The position numbers were made by a program, and so were the translations under genes. A DNA stretch of 5,570 nt from JAAZBW01 sp035647855 (GTDB lineage: Bacteria; Actinomycetota; Actinomycetes; Actinomycetales; Actinomycetaceae), in the NCBI GenBank assembly GCA_035647855.1, contig DASRMP010000071.1, positions 1 to 5,570 of the forward strand, read 5' to 3'. Below the pieces are notes generated by a model. It did no database searches, was not told the DNA's origin, and saw nothing but the letters and a program-made list of their open reading frames with translations. The stretch's first letter is position 1, and the number at the start of each line of letters is the position of its first letter. Positions 1 through 5,539 of the stretch are shown in pieces.

Positions 1-101
1 CGGCGTGGTAGCAGTCAGCTCGCGGAATACTGTAGCGGGGCCTCGCGCACGCGGGGCGGCAGCGGGGCCACGCTCAGGTGGAGCGAGGCATCAAATAGGA
101 G
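1..101. other. Intergenic edge region downstream of the SDR gene
   Basis: No gene is supported here. The region is very GC-rich, with AGCGGGGCC at 34-42 and 61-69 and a shorter GCGGGGC between them (51-57). Open frames here lack start sites and family resemblance. It lies after the minus-strand SDR stop (102-104). Confidence 0.5.
40..57 (-). terminator. Possible terminator hairpin after the SDR gene
   Basis: Seven consecutive pairs (one T-G) form between 40-46 and 51-57 around the loop GCAC. This lies about 45 bases beyond the SDR stop on the minus strand. A smaller hairpin CGCTC/GAGCG (71-75 with 81-85) comes before it. Neither has a T-tract, so a terminator role is only a guess. Confidence 0.25.
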
Positions 102-1466
102 TCAGATCGTCTGGCCGAGCACGTGGCGGAGAGCTCCGGACAGGGCCGGGTGCCGGAACTCGTAGCCGGCCGCCGCCGCCTTCTCCGCGGAGGCACGTTG
201 GGAGGCATGCACGTACAGCCGCGAACCCTCCCTGCCGAACCAAGCAGCCGCGGCCGGGCGCGGCATCGGAACGAGTTCTGGCCGCGACAACTGGCGCGCG
301 AGTTCCCTCGCCATCTCGCTCCAAGTCGTGGGCTGGGGCGCCACGGCGTTGACCGCCCCCGACATCCGAGCGTCGAGTACTGCGTGCGCGTAGAGCCCCA
401 CGACGTCGTCGATGGAGATCCAGCTGTGCCACGCCGCGCCGCCGGCGGGCGATCCGCGGTTCCCGGCGCGGAACGAACGGAGCATCGGGCGGAGGAAGTC
501 GCCGTCGGGCGTGAGCACCGGCCCCGTCCGCAGGTTCACAACGCGCAGCCCGGCATCACGTGCCGGATCAGCGGACTCCTCCCACGCTGCGCAGACTCTC
601 GCGAGGAAGTCGGCGCCCTGGGGCGATTCCTCCGTGACCTCACCGGATGGCGCCGCACCGTAGTAGCCAATCGCCGACGCCGAGACGAACGTCCGGACCC
701 TCGCGGACCGCGCCGCTGCCGCAGCGAGGTCGCTCGTCATACTGACCCGTGACTCGGCGATCCGCCGCTTGTGTTCCGGGGTGAACCGCTTCCCCACAGG
801 CTCGGCGGCGAGGTGGACGACTGCGTCGACGCGGCTCAGTGCCTCCTCGTCCACCCAGCCGGATTCGGTGTTGATGGCGACGCCGTCGTCGAGAGGAATA
901 TCGGTTCGGATGATCGGTACAACGTCATGGCCGAGCGTGCGCAGCAGGGCCACGAGTTCGCGACCGATGATGCCGCTCGAACCACTGACCGCGATCCTCA
1001 GCGGCGGACCGTCATGTGACGACGCGAACTCCAGCTCACTGAGAAGCTGCTCGTGCCGGTAGTACACCATGCGCGAGATCGAGTCCTGGATCCTGCGGCG
1101 TGCGGCGAACGGATAGTCACGCATGAACCGGAAATCGAGTTCGCTGAGGACTCGCGTGCAGTTGCTGTGCTCCTCGAAGTGCTGGACGTGGGTCCATTTG
1201 CTTACGGGACCGCGCACGAGCCGCTCGGTGAACTGCGAGCCCGGGACGATCTCCGCGTACTCGGTTGTCCAGCGATTCGTGGGTGGAGGCAGGCCCCTGA
1301 TCTGGAAATGGGACTGGGCGCCGGGGCTGAGGCCGCCGTCGGGCTCACCGAGGACTTCGGCGAGGAACGGCGGAGTCAGGCGGCGGACCGCGCCGGGGCG
1401 GCTGTGCCACTTGTAGACGAAATCGCGCGGATGAGGGACCGTCTGCGCGAATCGTGTGACTACCAC
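102..1466 (-). CDS. SRPBCC domain-TIGR01777 family SDR/epimerase fusion protein
   Basis: A predicted 454-residue soluble cytoplasmic protein with two domains. Residues 1 to about 150 look like an SRPBCC (START/polyketide-cyclase-like) ligand-binding fold, a domain often found in front of this SDR family. From about residue 155 it is an extended short-chain dehydrogenase/epimerase of the TIGR01777 (SDR39U1-like) type. Visible marks are the Rossmann nucleotide loop VSGSSGIIG (160-168), VVHLAAEPV (216-224), the helix KRFTPEHKRRIAESR (226-240), the family signature SASAIGYYG with its YYG tyrosines (262-270), FLARVCAAWEESA (287-299) and HSWISIDDVV (347-356). SDR39U1 proteins are thought to bind NADP(H), but their reaction is not settled and the substrate here is unknown. 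The GTG start is chosen because GGAGGT stands 7 bases upstream. The gene follows deoD on the same strand after 178 bases. Old annotations of this family as a cell-division inhibitor (SulA) are weakly founded. Confidence 0.94.
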   Translation of the reverse strand: MVVTRFAQTVPHPRDFVYKWHSRPGAVRRLTPPFLAEVLGEPDGGLSPGAQSHFQIRGLPPPTNRWTTEYAEIVPGSQFTERLVRGPVSKWTHVQHFEEHSNCTRVLSELDFRFMRDYPFAARRRIQDSISRMVYYRHEQLLSELEFASSHDGPPLRIAVSGSSGIIGRELVALLRTLGHDVVPIIRTDIPLDDGVAINTESGWVDEEALSRVDAVVHLAAEPVGKRFTPEHKRRIAESRVSMTSDLAAAAARSARVRTFVSASAIGYYGAAPSGEVTEESPQGADFLARVCAAWEESADPARDAGLRVVNLRTGPVLTPDGDFLRPMLRSFRAGNRGSPAGGAAWHSWISIDDVVGLYAHAVLDARMSGAVNAVAPQPTTWSEMARELARQLSRPELVPMPRPAAAAWFGREGSRLYVHASQRASAEKAAAAGYEFRHPALSGALRHVLGQTI

Positions 1467-1467
1467 G

Positions 1468-1510
1468 CGTGGGACCTCCTTCGACGTATGAGTGTCCCAC
1501 GTTGTCGAAG
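1468..1510 (-). repeat. Interleaved inverted repeats in the SDR gene leader
   Basis: Two perfect inverted repeats alternate in the order A-B-A'-B'. Arm A CGTGGGAC (1468-1475) pairs with GTCCCACG (1494-1501). Arm B CTTCGAC (1479-1485) pairs with GTCGAAG (1504-1510). Both spacers are exactly 18 bases. In the minus-strand transcript they can form either of two competing hairpins or a pseudoknot-like fold, directly against the Shine-Dalgarno (1474-1479) and start codon (1464-1466). Alternatively they are two overlapping protein-binding sites. The repeats are seen directly; a regulatory role is inferred. Confidence 0.6.
1474..1479 (-). promoter_or_regulatory. Shine-Dalgarno of the SRPBCC-SDR gene
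   Basis: On the minus strand this reads GGAGGT, followed by 7 bases and the GTG start codon. It is the strongest ribosome binding site in the window and fixes the GTG start. It lies at the junction of two interleaved inverted repeats (1468-1510): its last bases fall in one arm and its first base in another, so folding of the leader could hide or expose it. Confidence 0.85.
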
Positions 1511-1521
1511 GCGCATGGCGG

Positions 1522-1554
1522 GCTGTGAGCTGTTCTCCGGCGAAGGTTCACAGC
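1522..1554 (-). repeat. Stem-loop in the deoD-SDR intergenic region
   Basis: GCTGTGA (1522-1528) and TCACAGC (1548-1554) are perfect 7-base inverted arms. In the minus-strand RNA a further three-pair TTC/GAA helix can form inside, across a small internal loop. The stem-loop lies 12 bases upstream (minus-strand sense) of the interleaved repeats. It has no T-tract on its 3' side, so it is not a classical terminator for deoD. It may be part of a structured leader or an operator. Confidence 0.45.
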
Positions 1555-1644
1555 ACTCTCACATGGGGTGCTCCAACTCCCCTCACCTGGGAAATCTTCC
1601 GTTTCCGCGACCGATGACGGCGGCTGCGGGTGCCGGTGGTCCGG

Positions 1645-2358
1645 TCAGCCGAGCGCGGCGGCGACGGCGAGTTCCAGTGCCAGCGAGAAGCGGGTCTCGC
1701 GCTCCTCGGCAGTCATGTCCGAGGAGTGGTCCATCAGGTGGTCGGAGACGGTGAGGACCGTCAGCGCCTGCTTCCCGAATTCTGCCGCGACTCCGTACAT
1801 CGCCGCCGCTTCCATGTCCACGCCGAGTACGCCGTAGCGGGCGAGCGCCTCGGTCTCGCCGGGCCCGGCGAAGTAGAAGTGGTCTTTCGAGACGATCGTG
1901 CCAACGTGGATGCGGTCATTGCCCTGAGCAGCCGGGGCGGCCATCGCGGCGGCCGCGAGTTGGAACGAGGCGACGGCGGAGAAGTTGATTCCGGGGATGC
2001 GGCGCTGGTTCATGCTCGAGTCGGTGTGGGCTCCGGTCGCGACGATGACATCGCCGACTCTGACGTGCGACGCGATGCCACCCGTGGTGCCGACCCGGAT
2101 GACACGCTCGACGCCGAAGAACCTGAAGAGCTCCGTGACATAGATCGTGGCGGAGGGCTGGCCCATGCCGGAGCCCATCACGGAGAGCGGGCGGCCCTGG
2201 TGGGTGCCGGTGAATCCGAGCATCCCGCGGACGTCGTTGACGAGTCTGGCGTCGTCCATGAGCTGGTGGGCGATGCGCTCGGCGCGTTTGGGATCACCAG
2301 GCATGAGGACGGCGGGGGCGAAGTCGCCCGGTTCGGCGGCGATGTGCGGCGTGGCCAT
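1645..2358 (-). CDS. deoD: Purine nucleoside phosphorylase, DeoD type
   Basis: A 237-residue cytoplasmic enzyme of purine salvage. The family reversibly cleaves purine (deoxy)ribonucleosides with phosphate to the free base and (deoxy)ribose-1-phosphate, usually as a hexamer. It aligns with E. coli DeoD (239 residues) from the first residues (MATPHIAAEPGDF). Recognisable active-site positions are His5, which acts in the neighbouring subunit's site, the phosphate-site residues Gly21, Arg25, Arg44 and Arg88 (RVGTTGG, 88-94), the sugar-binding VDMEAA stretch (180-185, Met182-Glu183), and Ser205-Asp206 (SDH). The aspartate there is typical of purine rather than uridine phosphorylases. The TAEERETRF helix (216-224) supplies the usual late arginine, with about one extra residue before it relative to E. 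coli. The ATG is chosen by homology and by GAGGAG just upstream; the frame stays open further upstream without supporting features. Divergent from the HAD operon. Confidence 0.96.
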   Translation of the reverse strand: MATPHIAAEPGDFAPAVLMPGDPKRAERIAHQLMDDARLVNDVRGMLGFTGTHQGRPLSVMGSGMGQPSATIYVTELFRFFGVERVIRVGTTGGIASHVRVGDVIVATGAHTDSSMNQRRIPGINFSAVASFQLAAAAMAAPAAQGNDRIHVGTIVSKDHFYFAGPGETEALARYGVLGVDMEAAAMYGVAAEFGKQALTVLTVSDHLMDHSSDMTAEERETRFSLALELAVAAALG

Positions 2359-2362
2359 ACAG

Positions 2363-2368
2363 CTCCTC
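2363..2368 (-). promoter_or_regulatory. Shine-Dalgarno of deoD
   Basis: GAGGAG on the minus strand, 4 bases before the ATG (6 if the core is taken as GAGG). It decides between this start and an in-frame upstream ATG at 2383-2385, which begins with the same eight bases (ATGGCCAC) but has no comparable site before it. Confidence 0.75.
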
Positions 2369-2441
2369 GATCGGTTTGTGGCCATCTTGCCATGAGACGC
2401 GTCACGCCTTGGGGGAAAGCCGCGCCCCTTGCGGCACAATG

Positions 2442-2461
2442 GGGAGTTGATCAGCACTCCC
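2442..2461 (+). repeat. Inverted repeat upstream of the HAD gene
   Basis: GGGAGT and ACTCCC form a 6-base perfect inverted repeat around an 8-base centre that contains the palindrome TGATCA. It ends 4 bases before the HAD Shine-Dalgarno and begins just after the possible -10 box. It could be an operator overlapping the transcription start, or a 5' untranslated hairpin. Short arms in GC-rich DNA can arise by chance. Confidence 0.35.
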
Positions 2462-2465
2462 GCCC

Positions 2466-2473
2466 AGGAAAGG
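2466..2473 (+). promoter_or_regulatory. Shine-Dalgarno of the HAD gene
   Basis: AGGAAAGG ends 5 bases before the ATG at 2479; its AGGA core is 9 bases away. It supports this start over the in-frame ATG at 2392, which would add residues unlike the family. Confidence 0.65.
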
Positions 2474-2478
2474 CCGTC

Positions 2479-3249
2479 ATGACAAAGGTGCGCCTCGTCG
2501 CATTCGACCTAGACGACACTCTCGCTCCCTCCAAGTCGGCGATCTCCGCCGAGATGGCGGAGTCCCTCTGCCGGCTCCTCGAGGTGACCGAAGTCCTGAT
2601 CATCTCCGGGGGCCAGTGGAAGCAGTTCAAGGACCAGGTGCTCACCCACCTCTACACGGACCCCGCCCACCTCTCCCGGCTGCACATCATGCCGACCTGC
2701 GGAACCCGCTACCTCCGCCACGACGGCGAAGAGTGGCGCACCATCTACGAGCAGCCCCTTCGTCCGCGTGAGCGGGACGCTGCGATCACGCTCTTGGAGC
2801 GGGAGGCACGCCGCCTCGGACTCTGGGAAGAGGACACCTGGGGCGAGGTCATCGAGGACCGCGGCACCCAGATCACGTTCTCGGCGCTCGGCCAGTCCGC
2901 GCCCATCGACGCCAAGCGCGCCTGGGACCCGACCGGCGAGAAGCGCTCCGCGATCGTCGGCGCGCTGGAGCCGCTGCTCCCGGATCTCGAGATCCGTTCG
3001 GGCGGCTCGACCTCCGTGGACATCACCCGCAAAGGCATCGACAAGGCCTATGGCATGCTCCGCCTCAGCGAACAGACGGGTATTCCGCTGGACGAGATGG
3101 TGTTCGTCGGCGACCGCCTCGACCCCGAAGGCAATGACTACCCGGTGAAGAAGCTCGGAGTGGCGTCCGTGGACACCACCGGGCCCGAGCAGACCGTCGA
3201 GATCATCGACGAACTCATGGACGGAATGGTTGCGAGGTGCGCCCTGTGA
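2479..3249 (+). CDS. HAD-IIB family hydrolase, phosphomannomutase-like
   Basis: A 256-residue soluble HAD-superfamily enzyme, first gene of the operon. All four HAD motifs are visible. Motif I is FDLDDTL (9-15), with nucleophile Asp10 and acid/base Asp12. Motif II is Ser43 in IISGG. Motif III is a lysine in ITRKGIDKAYG (182-192). Motif IV is VGDRLDPEGNDYP (210-222), with metal-binding acidic residues. The cap lies between motifs II and III, as in class IIB. PTCGTRYL (72-79) and SGGSTSVDI (174-182) resemble bacterial proteins annotated as PMM-like HAD-IIB hydrolases. Class IIB members mostly act on sugar phosphates or related phosphoesters with Mg2+; the exact substrate cannot be read here, and true phosphomannomutase activity is not implied. 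The ATG is preceded by AGGAAAGG. The TGA stop overlaps the GTG start of the lipoprotein gene. Confidence 0.92.
   Translation: MTKVRLVAFDLDDTLAPSKSAISAEMAESLCRLLEVTEVLIISGGQWKQFKDQVLTHLYTDPAHLSRLHIMPTCGTRYLRHDGEEWRTIYEQPLRPRERDAAITLLEREARRLGLWEEDTWGEVIEDRGTQITFSALGQSAPIDAKRAWDPTGEKRSAIVGALEPLLPDLEIRSGGSTSVDITRKGIDKAYGMLRLSEQTGIPLDEMVFVGDRLDPEGNDYPVKKLGVASVDTTGPEQTVEIIDELMDGMVARCAL
3234..3237 (+). promoter_or_regulatory. Shine-Dalgarno deciding the lipoprotein start
   Basis: GAGG inside the HAD coding sequence, 8 bases before the GTG at 3246. An earlier in-frame GTG at 3237 has no such site and itself overlaps this one, so 3246 is preferred. The difference is only three residues and does not alter the signal peptide. 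Confidence 0.55.
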
Positions 3250-4775
3250 ATGACAACCGGGCTCACCGCCCCAAGCACCTGAGGATTCTCGGTGCCGCGG
3301 TAGTCGCTCTGACGCTCTTCGCGAGCGGTTGCTCCGGCGATGGGCCGGGCAAGTCACTGTTCGGTGGGCGTGAGCCCGAGTACTTTGACGCACCCGTCGC
3401 TCGTGCCGCCGACGGCGACATAATCCTGCAGCCCGCCGCCGATGAGACATCTCTCTCGGTTGCGCTCTCGGAGGTGCGTTACGAGTCGTCGCCCGGCGTC
3501 GTCGTCGCCACCTCGGGGGACGACCCTGAGGCGACGGACGTGGCCGCGGAGTTCGGGATTCCGCTGCTGGTGCTGCCCGCGGAGGCTGCGCCGGAGCAGG
3601 TGGACGTCATCGCCGATGAGGTGACACGGCTCGGCGCGGGCGTGGTCACGAGCGTCGGGATCGAGGAACTGCCGGAGGCGATCGCCACCGCCGCGATGCC
3701 CGGCGAGGGGGACGAGGGCAAGCGCCTCGCGCCGGCGGAGACTCCTTCGGCCACGTGGACGGCGATCGTCGCCGACGACGCCACCGCCGCCGTCGTCGGA
3801 CCGTATGCGGACCGGGACGGGGCGGAAGTGCTGGTCGCAGCGGAACCGCGCCAATCCGGCGAGCTGATCGCCACCCTTGCGGCCGACCCCGGCACGACCG
3901 TGATCGGTATCGGCGAGGGGCTCCCCGACGAGGAGAGCTTCGCCTGGCAGGTGCGGACCGCGCGGACGGGCGTGATCCTGCCCGGCGGCGATAACCAGTC
4001 CGCGACCAGTAATCGGATCTACGTCGCGCTGTACGGCCACCCAGGCACGGCGGCACTCGGGGTGCTGGGGGAGCAGGGCGTCGAGGCGACCATTGCGCGG
4101 GCAGCCGAGCACGCCTACGCCTACGCGCCATACACGGACCTCAACCTGGTCCCGACCATGGAGATCATTGCGACGGTGGCATCGGCGTCGGCGGGCGCGG
4201 ACGGGAACTACTCGGCGGAGTCGGACCTGGAGCACCTGCGGCCGCTCATCAACGCGGCGGGGGAGGCGGGGCAGTACGTGGTGCTGGACCTGCAGCCTGG
4301 GCGCACGGACTTCCTGACGCAGGCGAAGCTCTACGAGGAGTTCCTCCTGATGCCGCACGTCGGTCTCGCGCTGGATCCCGAGTGGCGGTTGAAGCCCGAT
4401 CAGGTGCACCTGCGCCAGATCGGATCTGTGGGCGCGGACGAGGTGAACACCGTGATCACATGGCTCGCCGACCTCACTCGCGACAACGACCTGCCGCAGA
4501 AGATCCTCATCCTGCACTCGTTCCAGGTGAGGATGCTCCCGGACGTCGGCTCGGTGGACACGAGCCGTCCGGAGCTCGCGCTGACTGTCCACGTGGATGG
4601 GCAGGGCGGCCAGAGCGCGAAGCAGGACACCTGGCGGGTGTTGCACAACCACGCGTCGAACATCCCGTACTGGGGTTGGAAGAACTTCTACGACGAGGAC
4701 TCACCGGCGATGCTGACGCCGGCGCAGACCATCGCGAACGTGCATCCGACGCCGTTGTTCATCTCGTACCAGTGA
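3246..4775 (+). CDS. Exported lipoprotein with cell-wall-binding-repeat-like N-terminus
   Basis: A 509-residue predicted lipoprotein. Residues 1-29 are a type II signal peptide: basic start (Arg/Lys/His to residue 13), hydrophobic core (14-25) and lipobox ASGC with lipidated Cys29, the only cysteine. Residues about 50-140 alternate strands and helices (GVVVATSGDD 84-93, FGIPLLVLP 103-111, LGAGVVTSVG 129-138), recalling cell-wall-binding repeat 2 (CWB2). A looser second unit spans about 170-223. From about 241 to the end the pattern suggests a (beta/alpha) barrel. Strand-end acids, possibly catalytic, lie in VVLDLQPG (345-352), LALDPEW (374-380) and TVHVDGQGG (447-455); the end is aromatic-rich (YWGWKNFYDED, 475-485). 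The fold is inferred from pattern; substrate and function are unknown. A glycan-active or wall-anchored role is possible but unproven. It overlaps the HAD gene and the VKOR gene by 4 bases each (GTGA). Confidence 0.85.
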   Translation: MNDNRAHRPKHLRILGAAVVALTLFASGCSGDGPGKSLFGGREPEYFDAPVARAADGDIILQPAADETSLSVALSEVRYESSPGVVVATSGDDPEATDVAAEFGIPLLVLPAEAAPEQVDVIADEVTRLGAGVVTSVGIEELPEAIATAAMPGEGDEGKRLAPAETPSATWTAIVADDATAAVVGPYADRDGAEVLVAAEPRQSGELIATLAADPGTTVIGIGEGLPDEESFAWQVRTARTGVILPGGDNQSATSNRIYVALYGHPGTAALGVLGEQGVEATIARAAEHAYAYAPYTDLNLVPTMEIIATVASASAGADGNYSAESDLEHLRPLINAAGEAGQYVVLDLQPGRTDFLTQAKLYEEFLLMPHVGLALDPEWRLKPDQVHLRQIGSVGADEVNTVITWLADLTRDNDLPQKILILHSFQVRMLPDVGSVDTSRPELALTVHVDGQGGQSAKQDTWRVLHNHASNIPYWGWKNFYDEDSPAMLTPAQTIANVHPTPLFISYQ

Positions 4776-5482
4776 CGGATCGGGGCGAGGAGACTCGGGG
4801 CGAGGAGACGCTGGACGCGGACGGGGAGCTCCTCGATGAGGAGCGCGAACTCCTTGCACTCGACAGGTTCCGGGCGTCGGAGCACCAGCTTGCCGGCGGT
4901 GCGACGCGCGGTCACACATGGATGATGATCGTTGGCGGCGCGCTCGGGGTCTTCTCGTCGATTCAGCTGGTGCTCGCCGAGATGGAACTACTGGGTGATC
5001 CGAACGCGGCGTTGTCATGCGACATCAGTCCGGTGGTCGGATGCGGTGATTCGCTCGGGCTGTGGCAGTCTCATCTGCTGTTCGGCCGGCCGAACGCGGT
5101 CACCGGGATCGCCGCCTTCGGGATGGTGGCGGCCGTTGGGGTGGTGTTCCTCGCCGGCGCACGGGTGGCGCGATGGTTCTGGCAGCTGATGGCGGCCGTG
5201 TCGCTCGCGGGCCTGGCGTTCGTGGCGTGGTTCGAATATCAGTCGCTCGTGAACATCCGGTCGTTGTGCCCATGGTGCTCGGTCATGTGGGTGGTGGTGA
5301 TTCCGCTCGCATTCGAGACTCTCGGAAGGGCGGCGCAGGCCGGTCATCTGCCGGTGGGAGAGCGCGTGGCGCGGTTCCTGTTCGGCGAGCGTCGGCTGCT
5401 GACGATCGCGACGTTCCTCGTGGTGATCGCGCTGATCGTGGTGGCGTTCTGGCCGCAGTGGAGGCTGCTGCTGGGATTCTGA
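4772..5482 (+). CDS. Vitamin K epoxide reductase (VKOR) family membrane protein
   Basis: A 236-residue integral membrane protein with five likely transmembrane helices (about 52-73, 107-129, 134-154, 166-185, 209-227). The VKOR cysteines are all present: a periplasm-facing loop pair, Cys83 and Cys91 (CDISPVVGC), and the quinone-site CPWC (Cys166, Cys169) at the start of helix four. GRPNAVTG (105-112) is the usual conserved stretch between them. Bacterial VKORs reoxidise a DsbA-like thioredoxin-fold partner and pass electrons to quinone, driving disulfide formation in exported proteins. No such partner lies in the window. GTG 4772 is chosen because it overlaps the lipoprotein stop (GTGA); there is no good Shine-Dalgarno, so coupling to upstream translation is likely. 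An in-frame ATG at 4922, next to helix one, is a less likely start. The N-terminal about 37 residues are strongly acidic (14 Asp/Glu) and include a duplicated RGEET. Confidence 0.94.
   Translation: MTDRGEETRGEETLDADGELLDEERELLALDRFRASEHQLAGGATRGHTWMMIVGGALGVFSSIQLVLAEMELLGDPNAALSCDISPVVGCGDSLGLWQSHLLFGRPNAVTGIAAFGMVAAVGVVFLAGARVARWFWQLMAAVSLAGLAFVAWFEYQSLVNIRSLCPWCSVMWVVVIPLAFETLGRAAQAGHLPVGERVARFLFGERRLLTIATFLVVIALIVVAFWPQWRLLLGF
4781..4810 (+). repeat. 15-base tandem duplication in the VKOR N-terminus
   Basis: CGGGGCGAGGAGACT (4781-4795) is followed directly by CGGGGCGAGGAGACG (4796-4810), 14 of 15 bases identical. It keeps the frame and encodes RGEET twice. Each copy holds a GAGGAG, a Shine-Dalgarno-like string just after a start codon that has none before it. 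Confidence 0.85.
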
Positions 5483-5495
5483 CCGCCCAGGAAGG

Positions 5496-5539
5496 GCCAA
5501 GTCCGCCCCGCGGCGGGCGAGGCGGCGGCGAGGCTTGGC
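5496..5539 (+). terminator. Possible GC-rich hairpin after the VKOR gene
   Basis: GCCAAG (5496-5501) and CTTGGC (5534-5539) are perfect complementary arms, with a smaller hairpin GCCC/GGGC (5505-5508 with 5515-5518) inside. They start 13 bases after the VKOR stop. There is no T-tract, so this could end the operon only as a non-canonical GC-rich terminator, and the right arm is part of a tandem repeat. Weakly supported. Confidence 0.25.

Larger units (their letters stand above)
2359..2478. promoter_or_regulatory. Divergent intergenic region between deoD and the HAD operon
   Basis: This 120-base gap must hold the minus-strand promoter of deoD and the plus-strand promoter of the HAD-lipoprotein-VKOR operon unless they start further inside genes. 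I cannot place either promoter firmly. On the plus strand CACAAT (2435-2440) is a possible -10 box, but TTGGGG (2409-2414) is 20 bases away, too far for a standard -35. Symmetric elements present are the palindrome GACGCGTC (2396-2403), the hairpin GCCGC/GCGGC (2419-2423 with 2431-2435), and GGGAGT/ACTCCC (2442-2447 with 2456-2461) enclosing TGATCA. These could be operators, but no known regulator motif is recognised. Confidence 0.5.

Noticed and set aside
5..352. Plus-strand open frame at the left edge
   Set aside because: Mostly antisense to the SDR gene, very Arg/Pro/Ala-rich and without a ribosome site or motif.
1589..1600. GGGAAATCTTCC, a short near-palindrome in the deoD-SDR gap
   Set aside because: Only four-base arms; too short to separate from chance and matching no regulator site I can name.
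1610..1646. GC-rich complementary segments at the 3' end of deoD as a terminator
   Set aside because: The pairing is broken, overlaps the stop codon and has no T-tract on the minus strand.
1053..1754. Plus-strand 233-residue open frame across the SDR 5' end and the intergenic gap
   Set aside because: Antisense to the conserved SRPBCC region and to the leader; no motif and no start signal.
2359..2457. A 33-residue N-terminal extension of DeoD
   Set aside because: DeoD homology starts at MATPH, the expected length is matched without it, and the extension would cover the intergenic promoter region.
1630..2478. Upstream extension of the HAD reading frame to 1630
   Set aside because: The added 283 codons are antisense to deoD, and the HAD homology begins exactly at the ATG at 2479 with its own ribosome site.
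3354..4652. A 432-residue open frame on the minus strand opposite the lipoprotein gene
   Set aside because: It is an antisense shadow of high-GC coding DNA. Its translation is rich in Arg, Val and His without recognisable motifs, while the plus-strand frame has a clear signal peptide and operon overlaps.
4382..4771. Upstream extension of the VKOR reading frame into the lipoprotein gene
   Set aside because: The extra 130 residues are an out-of-frame reading of the lipoprotein 3' end, with no resemblance to VKOR proteins; the GTGA overlap gives a natural start.
5015..5500. Minus-strand open frame opposite the VKOR gene
   Set aside because: It has a TTG start without a ribosome site and a His/Arg/Pro-rich composition typical of antisense frames. 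The VKOR frame on the other strand is unambiguous.
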